NCBI RefSeq assembly: GCF_905220705.1
Contig: NZ_CAJNAT010000032.1
Location: 1-64,000, forward strand
DNA from: Paraburkholderia domus
Lineage (GTDB): Bacteria; Pseudomonadota; Gammaproteobacteria; Burkholderiales; Burkholderiaceae
Length of the DNA: 64,000 bases
Direction: 5' to 3'
In this document: positions 31,915 to 39,731 of the stretch, piece by piece
Position numbering within the stretch: the first letter of the stretch is position 1
Layout: every line of letters begins with the position of its first letter
Translations under genes and position numbers: made by a program
Notes under the pieces: model-generated
The model's input: the letters and a program-made list of their open reading frames with translations, nothing else
The model's database searches: none
Told to the model about the DNA's origin: nothing

Positions 31915-32915
31915 TACAACTCTCCCTTGCGCGCGAGACGAACCACGTGGATGTTGAAGATCATGGCACCGAGGATCGCCGCGCCGAGAATCATGTTGAA
32001 AGTGAAGGCGTTGATGCCGATCAGCGTGAAGCCGTCGTTGAGAATGCCGAGCACCGCCGCACCGATCAATCCACCAATGATCGTGCCCGATCCACCGGCG
32101 AGCGGCGTGCCGCCAATCACCGCTGCGGCAACTGCAAGAAACATGATCTGGTTACCGCCCGCTTGCGGATCGATCGACGTGATGCGAAAACCCTCCAGGA
32201 TCCCGGTCAAACCGGCAAGCAGCGCGGCAAGAATGAAGTTGCCGAGCTTCAGGCGCCTGACCTGTATCCCTGCCTCGCTCGCGCCCAGCGGATTCGCACC
32301 CGACGCGATGGTATGCAGCCCCCAGCGTGTATGACGAAGCAGCACATGCATGACAGCGGCAATGACGAGCGTCCAGATGATCTCGCTGTAACCCCATTCC
32401 CCCATGAACGCCGCAAACGCTGAATCCCCCGGTGGTGAAACCGGTGTACCCCGTGAGATCGTCAACGTGAGGCCGTTCACGAAGAACAACGTACCGAGCG
32501 TCGTTACGAAGGATGGGATGCGCAGGTACACCGTCACCGCGCCGTTTATCAACCCGACGAGGCCCGCTGCAATCACGCCGATGATCATGGCAAGCCATGC
32601 GGGCAAGCCAGCCTCCAGGGCGAAATGCATGATGAAAGGCGCAAACGCAAAAACCATCCCGGCGGAGAGGTCGATCTCCCCACCGATCATCAGCATGATT
32701 TCGCCAAAGGCAATGATTGCCACCGGGGCGATGAACTGCGAGAGATTCTGAAGACTCGCGCTGGTCAGCAGGAAGTCATGGTTGACTGTCTCGAAGTAGA
32801 TGCAGAGGATGAGCGCGACCGCAAAGATGCGAACTTCGCTGGAACGCCCGAGCGCGCCTGACCAGCGCCTCGGACGTCTCGCGGTTTTTTGAACGTCCGT
32901 CACGGGAGACGTCAC
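31914..32915 (-). CDS. Sugar ABC transporter, permease protein
   Basis: A 333-residue BPD_transp_2-type permease with about ten TM helices. Markers are FGEIMLMIGGEIDLSAGMVFAFAPF (the GGIDLS-type motif conserved in ribose-like permeases), VTTLGTLFFVNGLTLTIS, and GSGTIIGGLIGAAVLGILNDG near the C-terminus. The start is GTG at 32915, overlapping the stop of the binding-protein gene (GTGA), which indicates translational coupling. It forms the membrane channel for the neighbouring binding protein and ATPase. Confidence 0.9.
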   Translation of the reverse strand: MTSPVTDVQKTARRPRRWSGALGRSSEVRIFAVALILCIYFETVNHDFLLTSASLQNLSQFIAPVAIIAFGEIMLMIGGEIDLSAGMVFAFAPFIMHFALEAGLPAWLAMIIGVIAAGLVGLINGAVTVYLRIPSFVTTLGTLFFVNGLTLTISRGTPVSPPGDSAFAAFMGEWGYSEIIWTLVIAAVMHVLLRHTRWGLHTIASGANPLGASEAGIQVRRLKLGNFILAALLAGLTGILEGFRITSIDPQAGGNQIMFLAVAAAVIGGTPLAGGSGTIIGGLIGAAVLGILNDGFTLIGINAFTFNMILGAAILGAMIFNIHVVRLARKGEL

Positions 32916-33991
32916 CCTTTGATCGCACCTGTACGTGGCACGATCTGGCCTTTCGTGCTCTTGCCTTCATAGCGCGTCGACGTGTTCAGGTATGGATCGA
33001 CCGTGCCCTTGGTGACGAACTTCAGACCCGTGTTGACATTGGCCGGCCCAACGAGCCCACCGGAGGCGAGAAAGATGAATGCCTCGACGACCGTATAAAA
33101 ACCCTGAACATACGGTTGCTGGTCGATCGTGAAGTCGAGGAAGCCCTCGTGAATCAGATCGACGGTACGCGGCAACAGATCGAAGCCACCGCCATGCACG
33201 CCTTTGGACGGCAGGTTGGATTCTTTCATCACCTCGGCGACGCCCTGGGTGCTACCTGCGTCCACCGCAAACATGCCTTTGAGATCCTGGTGGCCGAGAT
33301 AGAAGGACTTGATCTTCGATAGCTCTTCGTTGACGGTCGCGCCGGTTGCGATGGTCTGCACGTCGATCTTCTTGCCCGATTTCTTGATGGCGGCGGCTGC
33401 ACCGTCAAGCCGTGGCTGAATGTTGAGCTGGCCTGGCGTGGCGATAAAGAGCGCGACGAGGCCGCTGTCGATGAGGTTTGAGATTCGTTCGCCCATCTGA
33501 TAGCCAGACAGATAGAGATCCTGACCGATGTAGGCCAGGCGTGGATTTGTCGAACCCGAGGGCGCATCGGCGTTATAGGCGAATACGGGAATGCCGGCGT
33601 CGAGCGCGGCCTGGATCGGTTTGTCGAAGGCTTTCGGGTCAACGATCGGTACGGCGATGGCGTCAGCTTTCCCGGCTATCGCCGCGTTGACCGCGTTCAC
33701 CATTTCGCCGATGTCGGCATTGGCCGAGCCGGTCCACTGGTAGTCCATCCCCAGCATGGCGGTCGCATCCTGAATGCCGTATTGCGTCGGCACGAAGAAC
33801 GGATTCGTTGTCACATGATTGACAAATACGATCTTCCACCGCTTGTGCGCCGGGAACGAACCGCCTTCCGCCGCCTGGGCCGGTGTGATCATTCCGCCCA
33901 TGAGCGCCAGTGCCGCGGACAGACCCGCGCCCTGCAACAATCCCCGACGCATGACTTGCACTTCGTCCTTGTCTTCCTTCGCTTGCGCCAT
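32912..33991 (-). CDS. Sugar ABC transporter, periplasmic substrate-binding protein
   Basis: A 359-residue Peripla_BP_4 protein. The N-terminus carries a twin-arginine motif before a hydrophobic stretch (MRRGLLQGAGLSAALALMGG) and ends in AQA, so export by Tat is likely. The body shows the ribose-binding-protein pattern: IVFVNHVTTNPFF, KADAIAVPIVDPKAF, ALDAGIPVFAYNADA, and LKGMFAVDAGSTQGV. ATG at 33991 follows GGGAG with good spacing, and the longer in-frame start is unlikely. First gene of the operon, with a palindromic operator about 190 bases upstream. Ligand is unknown. Confidence 0.9.
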   Translation of the reverse strand: MAQAKEDKDEVQVMRRGLLQGAGLSAALALMGGMITPAQAAEGGSFPAHKRWKIVFVNHVTTNPFFVPTQYGIQDATAMLGMDYQWTGSANADIGEMVNAVNAAIAGKADAIAVPIVDPKAFDKPIQAALDAGIPVFAYNADAPSGSTNPRLAYIGQDLYLSGYQMGERISNLIDSGLVALFIATPGQLNIQPRLDGAAAAIKKSGKKIDVQTIATGATVNEELSKIKSFYLGHQDLKGMFAVDAGSTQGVAEVMKESNLPSKGVHGGGFDLLPRTVDLIHEGFLDFTIDQQPYVQGFYTVVEAFIFLASGGLVGPANVNTGLKFVTKGTVDPYLNTSTRYEGKSTKGQIVPRTGAIKG

Positions 33992-34433
33992 TTCAATCTC
34001 CCGTCTCTCAATAGTTGAACACTTCACTGTCCATGACGGCGCAAGCAGGAAAAGCCCCGGCAAGAAAAGCACCGGAGCCGGGCATCACCTTTCATGAAAC
34101 CCACGTGCACGCGCGTACGCATGACTACCCACCAGAAAATGCTATATCACGCCCTTTTACCTACTAATCGATGTATACCCTTAACTAGTCCGACTAATTA
34201 ATCTTTTGCGATGCAACGCGGTCTTCCGTATTCGCATCCAGCAGTGCAGTGCAACACGATGACGGGACAGGCCGCGTTCGGTGGTGTGGGGCGATGCATT
34301 GTCGAATTGATCTGCACTATGTGCCGCTTTAATAGTATTACTATCCAGTTAGCAGATGGAAGGAGAGGAACTTGAAGAACGGAAGCGTCCGCTCCGCTTT
34401 GCCCACTGATTCGGCTCAGCCGCCGCGTTCGGG
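33992..34433 (-). promoter_or_regulatory. Promoter region of the sugar ABC operon
   Basis: This 442-base gap between the ABC operon and the GntR gene has no reading frame of note. It becomes AT-rich around 34140-34205, where the operator at 34181-34201 lies. A second short perfect palindrome, ATAGTATTACTAT, is at 34332-34344. Confidence 0.5.
34181..34201. promoter_or_regulatory. Near-perfect palindrome, probable GntR operator
   Basis: Two 10-base arms around a central C at 34191 match at 9 of 10 positions: the left arm reads TTAACTAGTC and the right arm GACTAATTAA. It sits in AT-rich DNA upstream of the ABC operon and beside the gene for a FadR-type GntR regulator, the natural binding protein. 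Confidence 0.55.
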
Positions 34434-35168
34434 TTAGGGTTGTGTCTGAAATTGGCTGCCGGTTTCCAGAACACTCTCGGCGTCCGCGCGCGCATTGTCG
34501 AGCTGGACCAGACTGGCCTGTCGCGCGCCCAGCGGGTCACGGCTCTGGATCGCAGTGAGAATCGCTTTGTGACGCGGCAACGAAAGCGCATGCGTGTCGG
34601 GATGACGACTCGTCAGCTTGATCGATTCCGACAGGGCAAGTGAAAGCATGTTGCCGATATAGGCCAGCAGGTCGTTGTGAGAGGCCGCCATGATTGCGCG
34701 GTGAAACTCGAGGTCCGGATCCAGTAGCGCGCTTGCGGTTTCCGCACGCTCCATCTGGTCGTAAGCCGATGCGATGCGCGCAAGATCCTCGCTTGTCGCA
34801 GCCGTGGCGGCGAGTGCAGCCGCCGCGGGTTCGATAACGCGGCGCACGGTCAGGAGCGAACTGAAGAACTCGCCTTCCGGCACAGTGTTAATCGTCCAGT
34901 ACAGGACATCGGGGTCCAGCATATGCCACTCCCCGCGAGGCTTCACGACACTGCCGACACGCGGTTTCGACACCACTAGCCCCTTTGCCACGAGCACACG
35001 GGTGGCCTCGCGCAGCACGGGGCGGCTAACGCCATAGCGCTCGCACAGAACAGTCTCAGCAGGCAATCGCTGACCCGGCGGTACCTTGCCGCCGACGATA
35101 TCCATGCCGAGCTCCTGCACAATGCGGCCGTGCAGGCTCTTGCGCTGTTGCAGATGACGGTAATCCAT
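34434..35168 (-). CDS. FadR-subfamily GntR transcriptional regulator
   Basis: A 244-residue regulator with an N-terminal winged helix (about residues 8-72: LGMDIVGGKVPPGQRLPAE, then RYGVSRPVLREATRVLVAKGLV) and an all-helical FCD ligand-binding domain. The FCD metal/ligand residues appear in LDPDLEFHRAIMAASHN and the final LPRHKAIL helix. Regulators of this subfamily bind sugars, sugar acids or carboxylates. It is encoded upstream of and in the same direction as the sugar ABC operon, which it probably represses. ATG at 35168 (MDYRHLQQRKSLHGRIV) is preferred to the longer frame because FadR-type proteins begin just before the HTH. Confidence 0.87.
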   Translation of the reverse strand: MDYRHLQQRKSLHGRIVQELGMDIVGGKVPPGQRLPAETVLCERYGVSRPVLREATRVLVAKGLVVSKPRVGSVVKPRGEWHMLDPDVLYWTINTVPEGEFFSSLLTVRRVIEPAAAALAATAATSEDLARIASAYDQMERAETASALLDPDLEFHRAIMAASHNDLLAYIGNMLSLALSESIKLTSRHPDTHALSLPRHKAILTAIQSRDPLGARQASLVQLDNARADAESVLETGSQFQTQP

Positions 35169-35884
35169 GGTCAGCGATCGCGGTCGTGTCCGGCTCAGTC
35201 TTGTGCCGACCAGTGCAGCGTGCTGGATGGCACTTACCTCGTCGTCGATACGGATACGAGTTTGTTTCGTGGAGATACGTTGCCGGTCCAAGCATAGCAC
35301 GCGATATCTGGCTGTCTGCCGCCGACAGCATTCACCTCTCTCTGATGTTTGCGCTGCGGCGTTTGAAAATCACTGAGCCGGCGGGGATGTAAACGCATGT
35401 TTCCAACGCGCGACTTGATAGATCGGACTCCATATTATGGTGCTCCGCATTTTGTCTGAACTATTTGCGCAGCGCGTAGCGTAACGGCGAGGTTACGCTC
35501 GACGTGACGGGAACACGTAACACTGGGACGTAACATGCGCCACGCGATACCGTCATTGTGTTCCGCACCCTGCCCGATCGACCCCGCCCAGCAAGACTCC
35601 TTTCTCCGCACGCCACTCGATTCTGGCATTGCCAAATCGCGGATCGTGTCGCGCTTCGTCACTGGCGCGCTGGCTCGGAACTTGCGGCGGTCAACTGCCC
35701 GCACAAGTCACATCCGAGCATGGCGCTACCGCACCCGGCTCTAAAACTAAACGAAGGCGACGCGCACAAACGCGGTGTCGGGCTCAAAGCAACCGTTTTC
35801 TGCAAGACCGATCAGCGGTTTTCCGGGGGCACTGATTACACCTTTGACCAATCAGGACGCGATTTCATCGCGAAAGGACTAATC
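35169..35884. other. Gene-free region between the GntR gene and the Gly-rich protein gene
   Basis: Short open frames occur but none has protein-like composition, a credible ribosome-binding site or a recognisable family. The region holds the promoters of the two flanking genes, which point away from each other. Nothing else is supported. Confidence 0.4.
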
Positions 35885-37099
35885 ATGGCTCCCTTCAAAC
35901 ACACCCTTGTTGCATCGGCGAGCGCACTCCTATGGTGGTCGCTGGCCACCTCTTGTCAGGCTGGAGATGTCACGTCAACACCGCCTTCCTCGTTCACGCA
36001 AGGTGGCGGATGGACCACCACCGGGCAACCGGGATCGGGATACTCGTGGGCAGGAGGCGGCGGCACCGCCGGCGGCACGGCTGGCGGGTCGACCGGGACG
36101 GGGTATGGCGGTGGTTCGGGCGTTAGTAGTGGCTCTGGTTGGAGCGGCGGCTCGGCCTGGGGCGGTGTTTCGGTTTCCGGCTCGGGGTGGGGGTACGGCG
36201 GCGCGGGCGGCTCCACTGGATCGGGCGGTTCGGGTGGTGGATACGGTGGTGGTTCTGGCGACGGTGGCTCCGGCGGCTCAGGTGGCGGGTACGGCGGCGG
36301 TTCTGGAGACGGTGGGCATGGAGGCTCCGGTGGGTCGGGCGGCTCGGGTGGTTCCGGTGGCTCCGGTGGGTCGGGCGGTTCAGGTGGCGGGAACGGTGGC
36401 GGTTCTGGGGACGGTGGCCATGGTGGTTCAGGAGGTGGCTCCGGAAGCGGTGGTCACGGCGGATCGGGCGGCGGCTCTAGCGGCGGTGGTTCCACCGGAG
36501 CAGGCTCCGGCAACGGCAATCAGATCACCAGTGGCCTCCTTGACCCGATCGTGAACCTGGTCGTTAGCGTCGGCGCGATCAGCGTGCCTATCGTGCCGAT
36601 CACCGTGGGCAACAACAGCGGTAGCGGAAACGGCAACGGCGTGGGTAACGGCGCAATTGGTGGTTCAAAAGGCGTTCCGGGCGGATCGAACGGACACGCC
36701 GCCGGTGGCTTGCTGGCACCTGTGACTGCGTTGCTCGGCGGTCTGTCAGTGGGCTCGGTGAGCGGGGGCTCGCAAGGTAACAGCAGCCCCGTCGCACCGC
36801 TGACCACCTTGCTTGGCGGATTGACCGGTGGCTTGGGAGGCGGCGGCTCGCAAGGCAGCAGCAACCCGCTCGCCCCGGTTACCACCTTGCTCGGCGGACT
36901 GACCGGAGGCTTGGGCGGTGGCACCTCGCACGGATCGTCGACGAACTCCGCGACGAGTCCGGTTGCACCGTTGACCAACCTGGTCGGCACGCTAACCGGC
37001 GCACTCGGCGGCGCAAGCGGTGGTTCGTCTCCGCTCGCTCCATTGACGAACCTGCTCGGCGGCCTCACAGGTGGACTCGGTAGCGGCACCAAGCACTAG
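35885..37099 (+). CDS. Secreted glycine/serine-rich repeat protein
   Basis: A 404-residue exported protein of unknown function. Residues 1-26 are a signal peptide ending CQA before GDVTS. Residues 57-210 are almost wholly Gly and Ser (GGSGGSGG runs broken by GYGGGSGDGG and GDGGHGGSGG). Residues 276-398 contain five copies of an apolar unit of the form P-x-A-P-x-T-x-L-L-G-G-L-T-G-G-L. Similar Burkholderia proteins are sometimes labelled collagen-like, but no strict Gly-X-Y triplets are present. The build suggests a surface, matrix or adhesive protein. AAAGGAC precedes the ATG at 35885. It stands alone, in an accessory region. Confidence 0.82.
   Translation: MAPFKHTLVASASALLWWSLATSCQAGDVTSTPPSSFTQGGGWTTTGQPGSGYSWAGGGGTAGGTAGGSTGTGYGGGSGVSSGSGWSGGSAWGGVSVSGSGWGYGGAGGSTGSGGSGGGYGGGSGDGGSGGSGGGYGGGSGDGGHGGSGGSGGSGGSGGSGGSGGSGGGNGGGSGDGGHGGSGGGSGSGGHGGSGGGSSGGGSTGAGSGNGNQITSGLLDPIVNLVVSVGAISVPIVPITVGNNSGSGNGNGVGNGAIGGSKGVPGGSNGHAAGGLLAPVTALLGGLSVGSVSGGSQGNSSPVAPLTTLLGGLTGGLGGGGSQGSSNPLAPVTTLLGGLTGGLGGGTSHGSSTNSATSPVAPLTNLVGTLTGALGGASGGSSPLAPLTNLLGGLTGGLGSGTKH
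36053..36514 (+). repeat. Gly/Ser-coding low-complexity tandem repeat
   Basis: The DNA is a run of degenerate GGCTCCGGT/GGTTCAGGC-type 6-9 base units coding for GGS repeats in the secreted protein. Codons for Gly vary (GGC, GGT, GGG, GGA), so the protein sequence is kept more strictly than the DNA. This fits selection on the protein rather than recent slippage. Confidence 0.8.
36710..37078 (+). repeat. Five imperfect repeats coding for an apolar 16-residue unit
   Basis: Units encode residues 276-291, 302-317, 328-343, 359-374 and 383-398 of the secreted protein. Each resembles PLAPVTTLLGGLTGGL and they are 24-31 residues apart. Units two, three and five are nearly identical. Spacers are Gly/Ser/Asn rich. 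Confidence 0.8.
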
Positions 37100-37460
37100 C
37101 CCGTAACACATGGTGACCCTAGGGCACCACTAGTGCGATCTCCGGGGGCAACAGAAAGCAGCCGGCCGGACCTGACTAGCGTCGCCGCTTCACGACGTCA
37201 GGCCCGGCACAAGCATGTAGGTCAACCTGTAAGAAGCATCACACGCCTCGTTTGCTGGCGGCTGGCTACTCAAGGCAATCGCCACACCGTCCGACTGGGT
37301 CTCCCCGGCATAGCTTCGCGCACTTCATTAAGAGTAGATCGCCAAACAGATGATCCGTATCCGTTCCTAAGCGTAGGAACCGCGAAGGTTCAAATACGCC
37401 TGCATCGCGAACCGGATATCGCGTTTCCTGTCAATTCTTCCCCGAAGGTCCCGGCACGAA
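37100..37460. other. Gene-free region between Gly-rich protein and TetR genes
   Basis: No gene is supported. A 7-bp hairpin (GTTCCTA/TAGGAAC at 37363-37380) without a T tract may be part of a 3' end. Both flanking genes end here, as it is a convergent gap. Confidence 0.4.
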
Positions 37461-38069
37461 TCAGCCAGGATTGTCCGCGACCGGGATCAGGGCAAGCGCC
37501 GCCGGCAGGAGCGGTTGCGCCGCATCCTTTGCAAGCTGTCCGTAGACGTAGGCGCCGTCGATAAGAAGTGCGATCTGGTTGGCCAGATTGTCGGGCTTGG
37601 CAACGCCGATTTTCCTCGCTAGCGCACCGAGGCGGCGGCGCAGTTCGATCTTGTGCCTGAGGGCCACCACCCGCGCGGGATGCTCCGGCGACGGAAACTC
37701 GGTTGCCACATTGAGAAATGGGCAGCCGCGGTATTTCGGTGCAGCGATGTCACGCGCGATCCACTGCAGGTGAGCCTTGAGTTCATCTCTGGGGGCGTTC
37801 CGATGGCGCGTCGCGGTCTTGTCCCAGGCGGCCCAATAATTCGCGTCATCTCGCTCGAGCACCGCGGCGACGAGTTCGTCTTTGGTCGTGAAGTGCCGAT
37901 AGAGGCTGGTCTTCGCAACCCCAGACCGTTCGACAACGAGATCGACGCCGACGGCTCTGACGCCTTCCTGATAGAACAGATCAGCCGCCGTATCGAGTAT
38001 GCGTTCCCGAACGCTGGTGGAACTGGTGGTTCCGGCTTCTTTTGCTGTAGTAGGTGTGCCTCTGCTCAT
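37461..38069 (-). CDS. TetR-family transcriptional repressor
   Basis: A 202-residue regulator. The N-terminal TetR HTH (about residues 19-66) reads VRERILDTAADLFYQEGVRAVGVD, then VAKTSLYRHFTTKDELV. The C-terminal helical ligand domain contains GCPFLNVATEFPSPEHPAR. It is divergent from the oxidoreductase at 38249, with two TACAG/CTGTA operators in the 179-base gap, one filling the -35/-10 spacer. It therefore very likely represses that gene, and perhaps itself. The inducer is unknown. Confidence 0.9.
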   Translation of the reverse strand: MSRGTPTTAKEAGTTSSTSVRERILDTAADLFYQEGVRAVGVDLVVERSGVAKTSLYRHFTTKDELVAAVLERDDANYWAAWDKTATRHRNAPRDELKAHLQWIARDIAAPKYRGCPFLNVATEFPSPEHPARVVALRHKIELRRRLGALARKIGVAKPDNLANQIALLIDGAYVYGQLAKDAAQPLLPAALALIPVADNPG

Positions 38070-38128
38070 GGCAATTCCTCTGAGAGACCAAAACTTTTTG
38101 CTTGGTGGTTACTGTACCAGGATATCTC

Positions 38129-38183
38129 TTGACACGCTACAGATCTGTAGCTTAACCTCCGAAAAAACATACAGGTCTGTAGC
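38129..38183 (+). promoter_or_regulatory. Promoter with two TetR operators
   Basis: A consensus -35 TTGACA (38129-38134) is followed after exactly 17 bases by TTAACC (38152-38157). The spacer contains the perfect 16-bp palindrome GCTACAGATCTGTAGC (38136-38151). A second operator, TACAGGTCTGTAGC, lies at 38170-38183, starting 34 bases after the first. Binding of TetR would block RNA polymerase directly. Confidence 0.75.
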
Positions 38184-38248
38184 GTTGTTGCTTCACCAAA
38201 CTGCTGTCCGGCCGTTCGAAAAAACACCATAACAACTGGAGGTCTGCA

Positions 38249-39280
38249 ATGACGTTAAATCAAACCGTGGCCGTCTTCGGCGCGTACGGCCACACCGGCC
38301 GCTTCGTGGTGTCGGAACTGGTCAGGCGCGGCTGGCGCCCGATCCTTTCTGGACGCGATGCCAGCAAACTGAATGCCCTCGGGGCGGCTTATCCCAGACT
38401 GGACATTCGACCTGCGTCGGTAGATGACCCGGATTCACTCGACCGGGCGCTTGCGGGTGCGGCCGCTGTGATCAATTGCGCCGGTCCGTTCGCCAGCACA
38501 TCTGCGGCCGTGATCGAAGCTGCGTTGCGTGCGCGGATTCCCTATCTGGACGTCGCCGCGGAGTTAGAGGCCAATCTGGATACCTTCGCGCACTACGCCG
38601 AACGGGCGCGCGATGCGGGCATCGTTATTGTGCCGGGGATGGCATTCTTTGGCGGCTTGGGCGACCTTCTTGCCACGGCGGCAATGGGCGATTGGACGGC
38701 TGCGGACGAGATCTGCATCGCCTACGGGCTCAGCAGCTGGAAGCCCACGCCCGGCACAAGGGCTGCGGGGCAGGTTTCGAGGCAGCGTAGAGATGGGCGG
38801 CGACTTGTCTTTGCGAATGGGCAGATGGCGTTCCGCACGGACGCAGCACCGATTGGCGAATGGCAATTCCCTGCACCGCTCGGAACCCAGCCGGTCGTTG
38901 GAGAATTTACGATGGCGGACACGGTGACGATTGCGCGCCATCTGAAGACACCCGAGATACGCTCGTACATGACGGCCGTGGCAGTTAAAGATCTGTTTGA
39001 GCCGGACCTGTCGCCGCCTGTCGCGGTCGACGAGAGCGGACGCTCCGCGCAAACCTTCCTGGTCGACGTGGTCGTGCGGTCGGGAGGCAACGAACGCCGC
39101 GTGTCGGCAAGCGGTCAGGATATCTATGCAATCAGCGCGCCCCTTGTGGTCGAAGCGGCCAGCCGTGTCGTCAGTGGACTGGTCAACGGGGCGGGCGTGT
39201 TCACCGCCGGCGAGGCCTTCGACGCACGTGATTTCCTGGAATCGCTCCGTGGGGAACATCTGGCATTGGAGATGTCCTGA
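38249..39280 (+). CDS. NAD(P)-binding oxidoreductase, saccharopine-dehydrogenase-like
   Basis: A 343-residue protein with an N-terminal Rossmann fold (VAVFGAYGHTGRFVVSELVRRGW, Gly motif at 11-17) and the Sacchrp_dh_NADP arrangement, with INCAGPFASTSAAVIEAALRARIPYLDVAAE. Proteins of this type include saccharopine dehydrogenase-like and trans-acting enoyl-reductase-like enzymes, often with unknown substrates. GMAFFGGLGDLLA suggests a membrane-facing or substrate loop. CTGGAGG precedes the ATG by 6 bases. Controlled by the divergent TetR gene, so it may respond to a xenobiotic or aldehyde-type inducer. It is not a true lysine-pathway enzyme on this evidence. Confidence 0.82.
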   Translation: MTLNQTVAVFGAYGHTGRFVVSELVRRGWRPILSGRDASKLNALGAAYPRLDIRPASVDDPDSLDRALAGAAAVINCAGPFASTSAAVIEAALRARIPYLDVAAELEANLDTFAHYAERARDAGIVIVPGMAFFGGLGDLLATAAMGDWTAADEICIAYGLSSWKPTPGTRAAGQVSRQRRDGRRLVFANGQMAFRTDAAPIGEWQFPAPLGTQPVVGEFTMADTVTIARHLKTPEIRSYMTAVAVKDLFEPDLSPPVAVDESGRSAQTFLVDVVVRSGGNERRVSASGQDIYAISAPLVVEAASRVVSGLVNGAGVFTAGEAFDARDFLESLRGEHLALEMS

Positions 39281-39313
39281 GTTCTGCACCGGCTGTCTAA
39301 CGTCACCCTGTCA

Positions 39314-39451
39314 GTGAAGACTGTCATGTTTGGCATAGGTCGACTCCCACCCGCCGCCACCCACCTTGCATAGCGTGATCAGGTTGGCGTCGGGCTTACT
39401 TTGCTCAAGATTGCTCTGCGCGTCGTCCACTTCTCGCCAGGCCTCAAGTTC
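39314..39451 (-). pseudogene. C-terminal remnant of an RND-type outer-membrane efflux protein
   Basis: An in-frame stretch of about 45 residues reads EVDDAQSNLEQSKPDANL, then ITLCKVGGGGWES. OprM/NodT-type outer-membrane factors end with DAQ.L......L..LYKALGGGWE, so this matches their last helix and terminal motif, with YKAL changed to CKVG. The sequence upstream in the same frame does not resemble the family and the rest of the gene is missing. I read it as decay after deletion. A complete-looking C-terminus of the same family lies at 63651. Confidence 0.45.
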
Positions 39452-39731
39452 GACGCGCACGTGCGATTCGGCCGACTGAGTAAGCCCTGCGGACGGCCAC
39501 GTGCGGTAGCGCACACACGCTCTTGAAACGCTCAGAAATTCGGCTGAAAAATGCCTAGATTTCTGACTGGCACCGGGTCGCGCGATATTAGAACGATAAG
39601 AAATTTCAGTCGGCCCGGATCGTCTGTCGAACACATCCTGACTAACTCCATTCAAGGGATTTGCCGATGGTTGAAACCTTCGGAATGCCCTTGGTGGCCC
39701 TCCTGTGTCAAATGATCTTGGGGCATCACTC
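39452..39731. other. Gap upstream of the beta-propeller gene
   Basis: No gene is supported. Together with the efflux remnant this makes a 450-base stretch of degraded or regulatory DNA between 39281 and 39731. Confidence 0.35.

Noticed and set aside
35535-35884. Frames upstream of and in frame with the Gly-rich protein
   Set aside because: The signal peptide and AAAGGAC define the start at 35885. The upstream sequence is Arg/Thr-rich and not protein-like.
36053-36514. CRISPR-like or VNTR array
   Set aside because: The repeats are short, degenerate and in frame with a Gly/Ser protein. There are no spacers.
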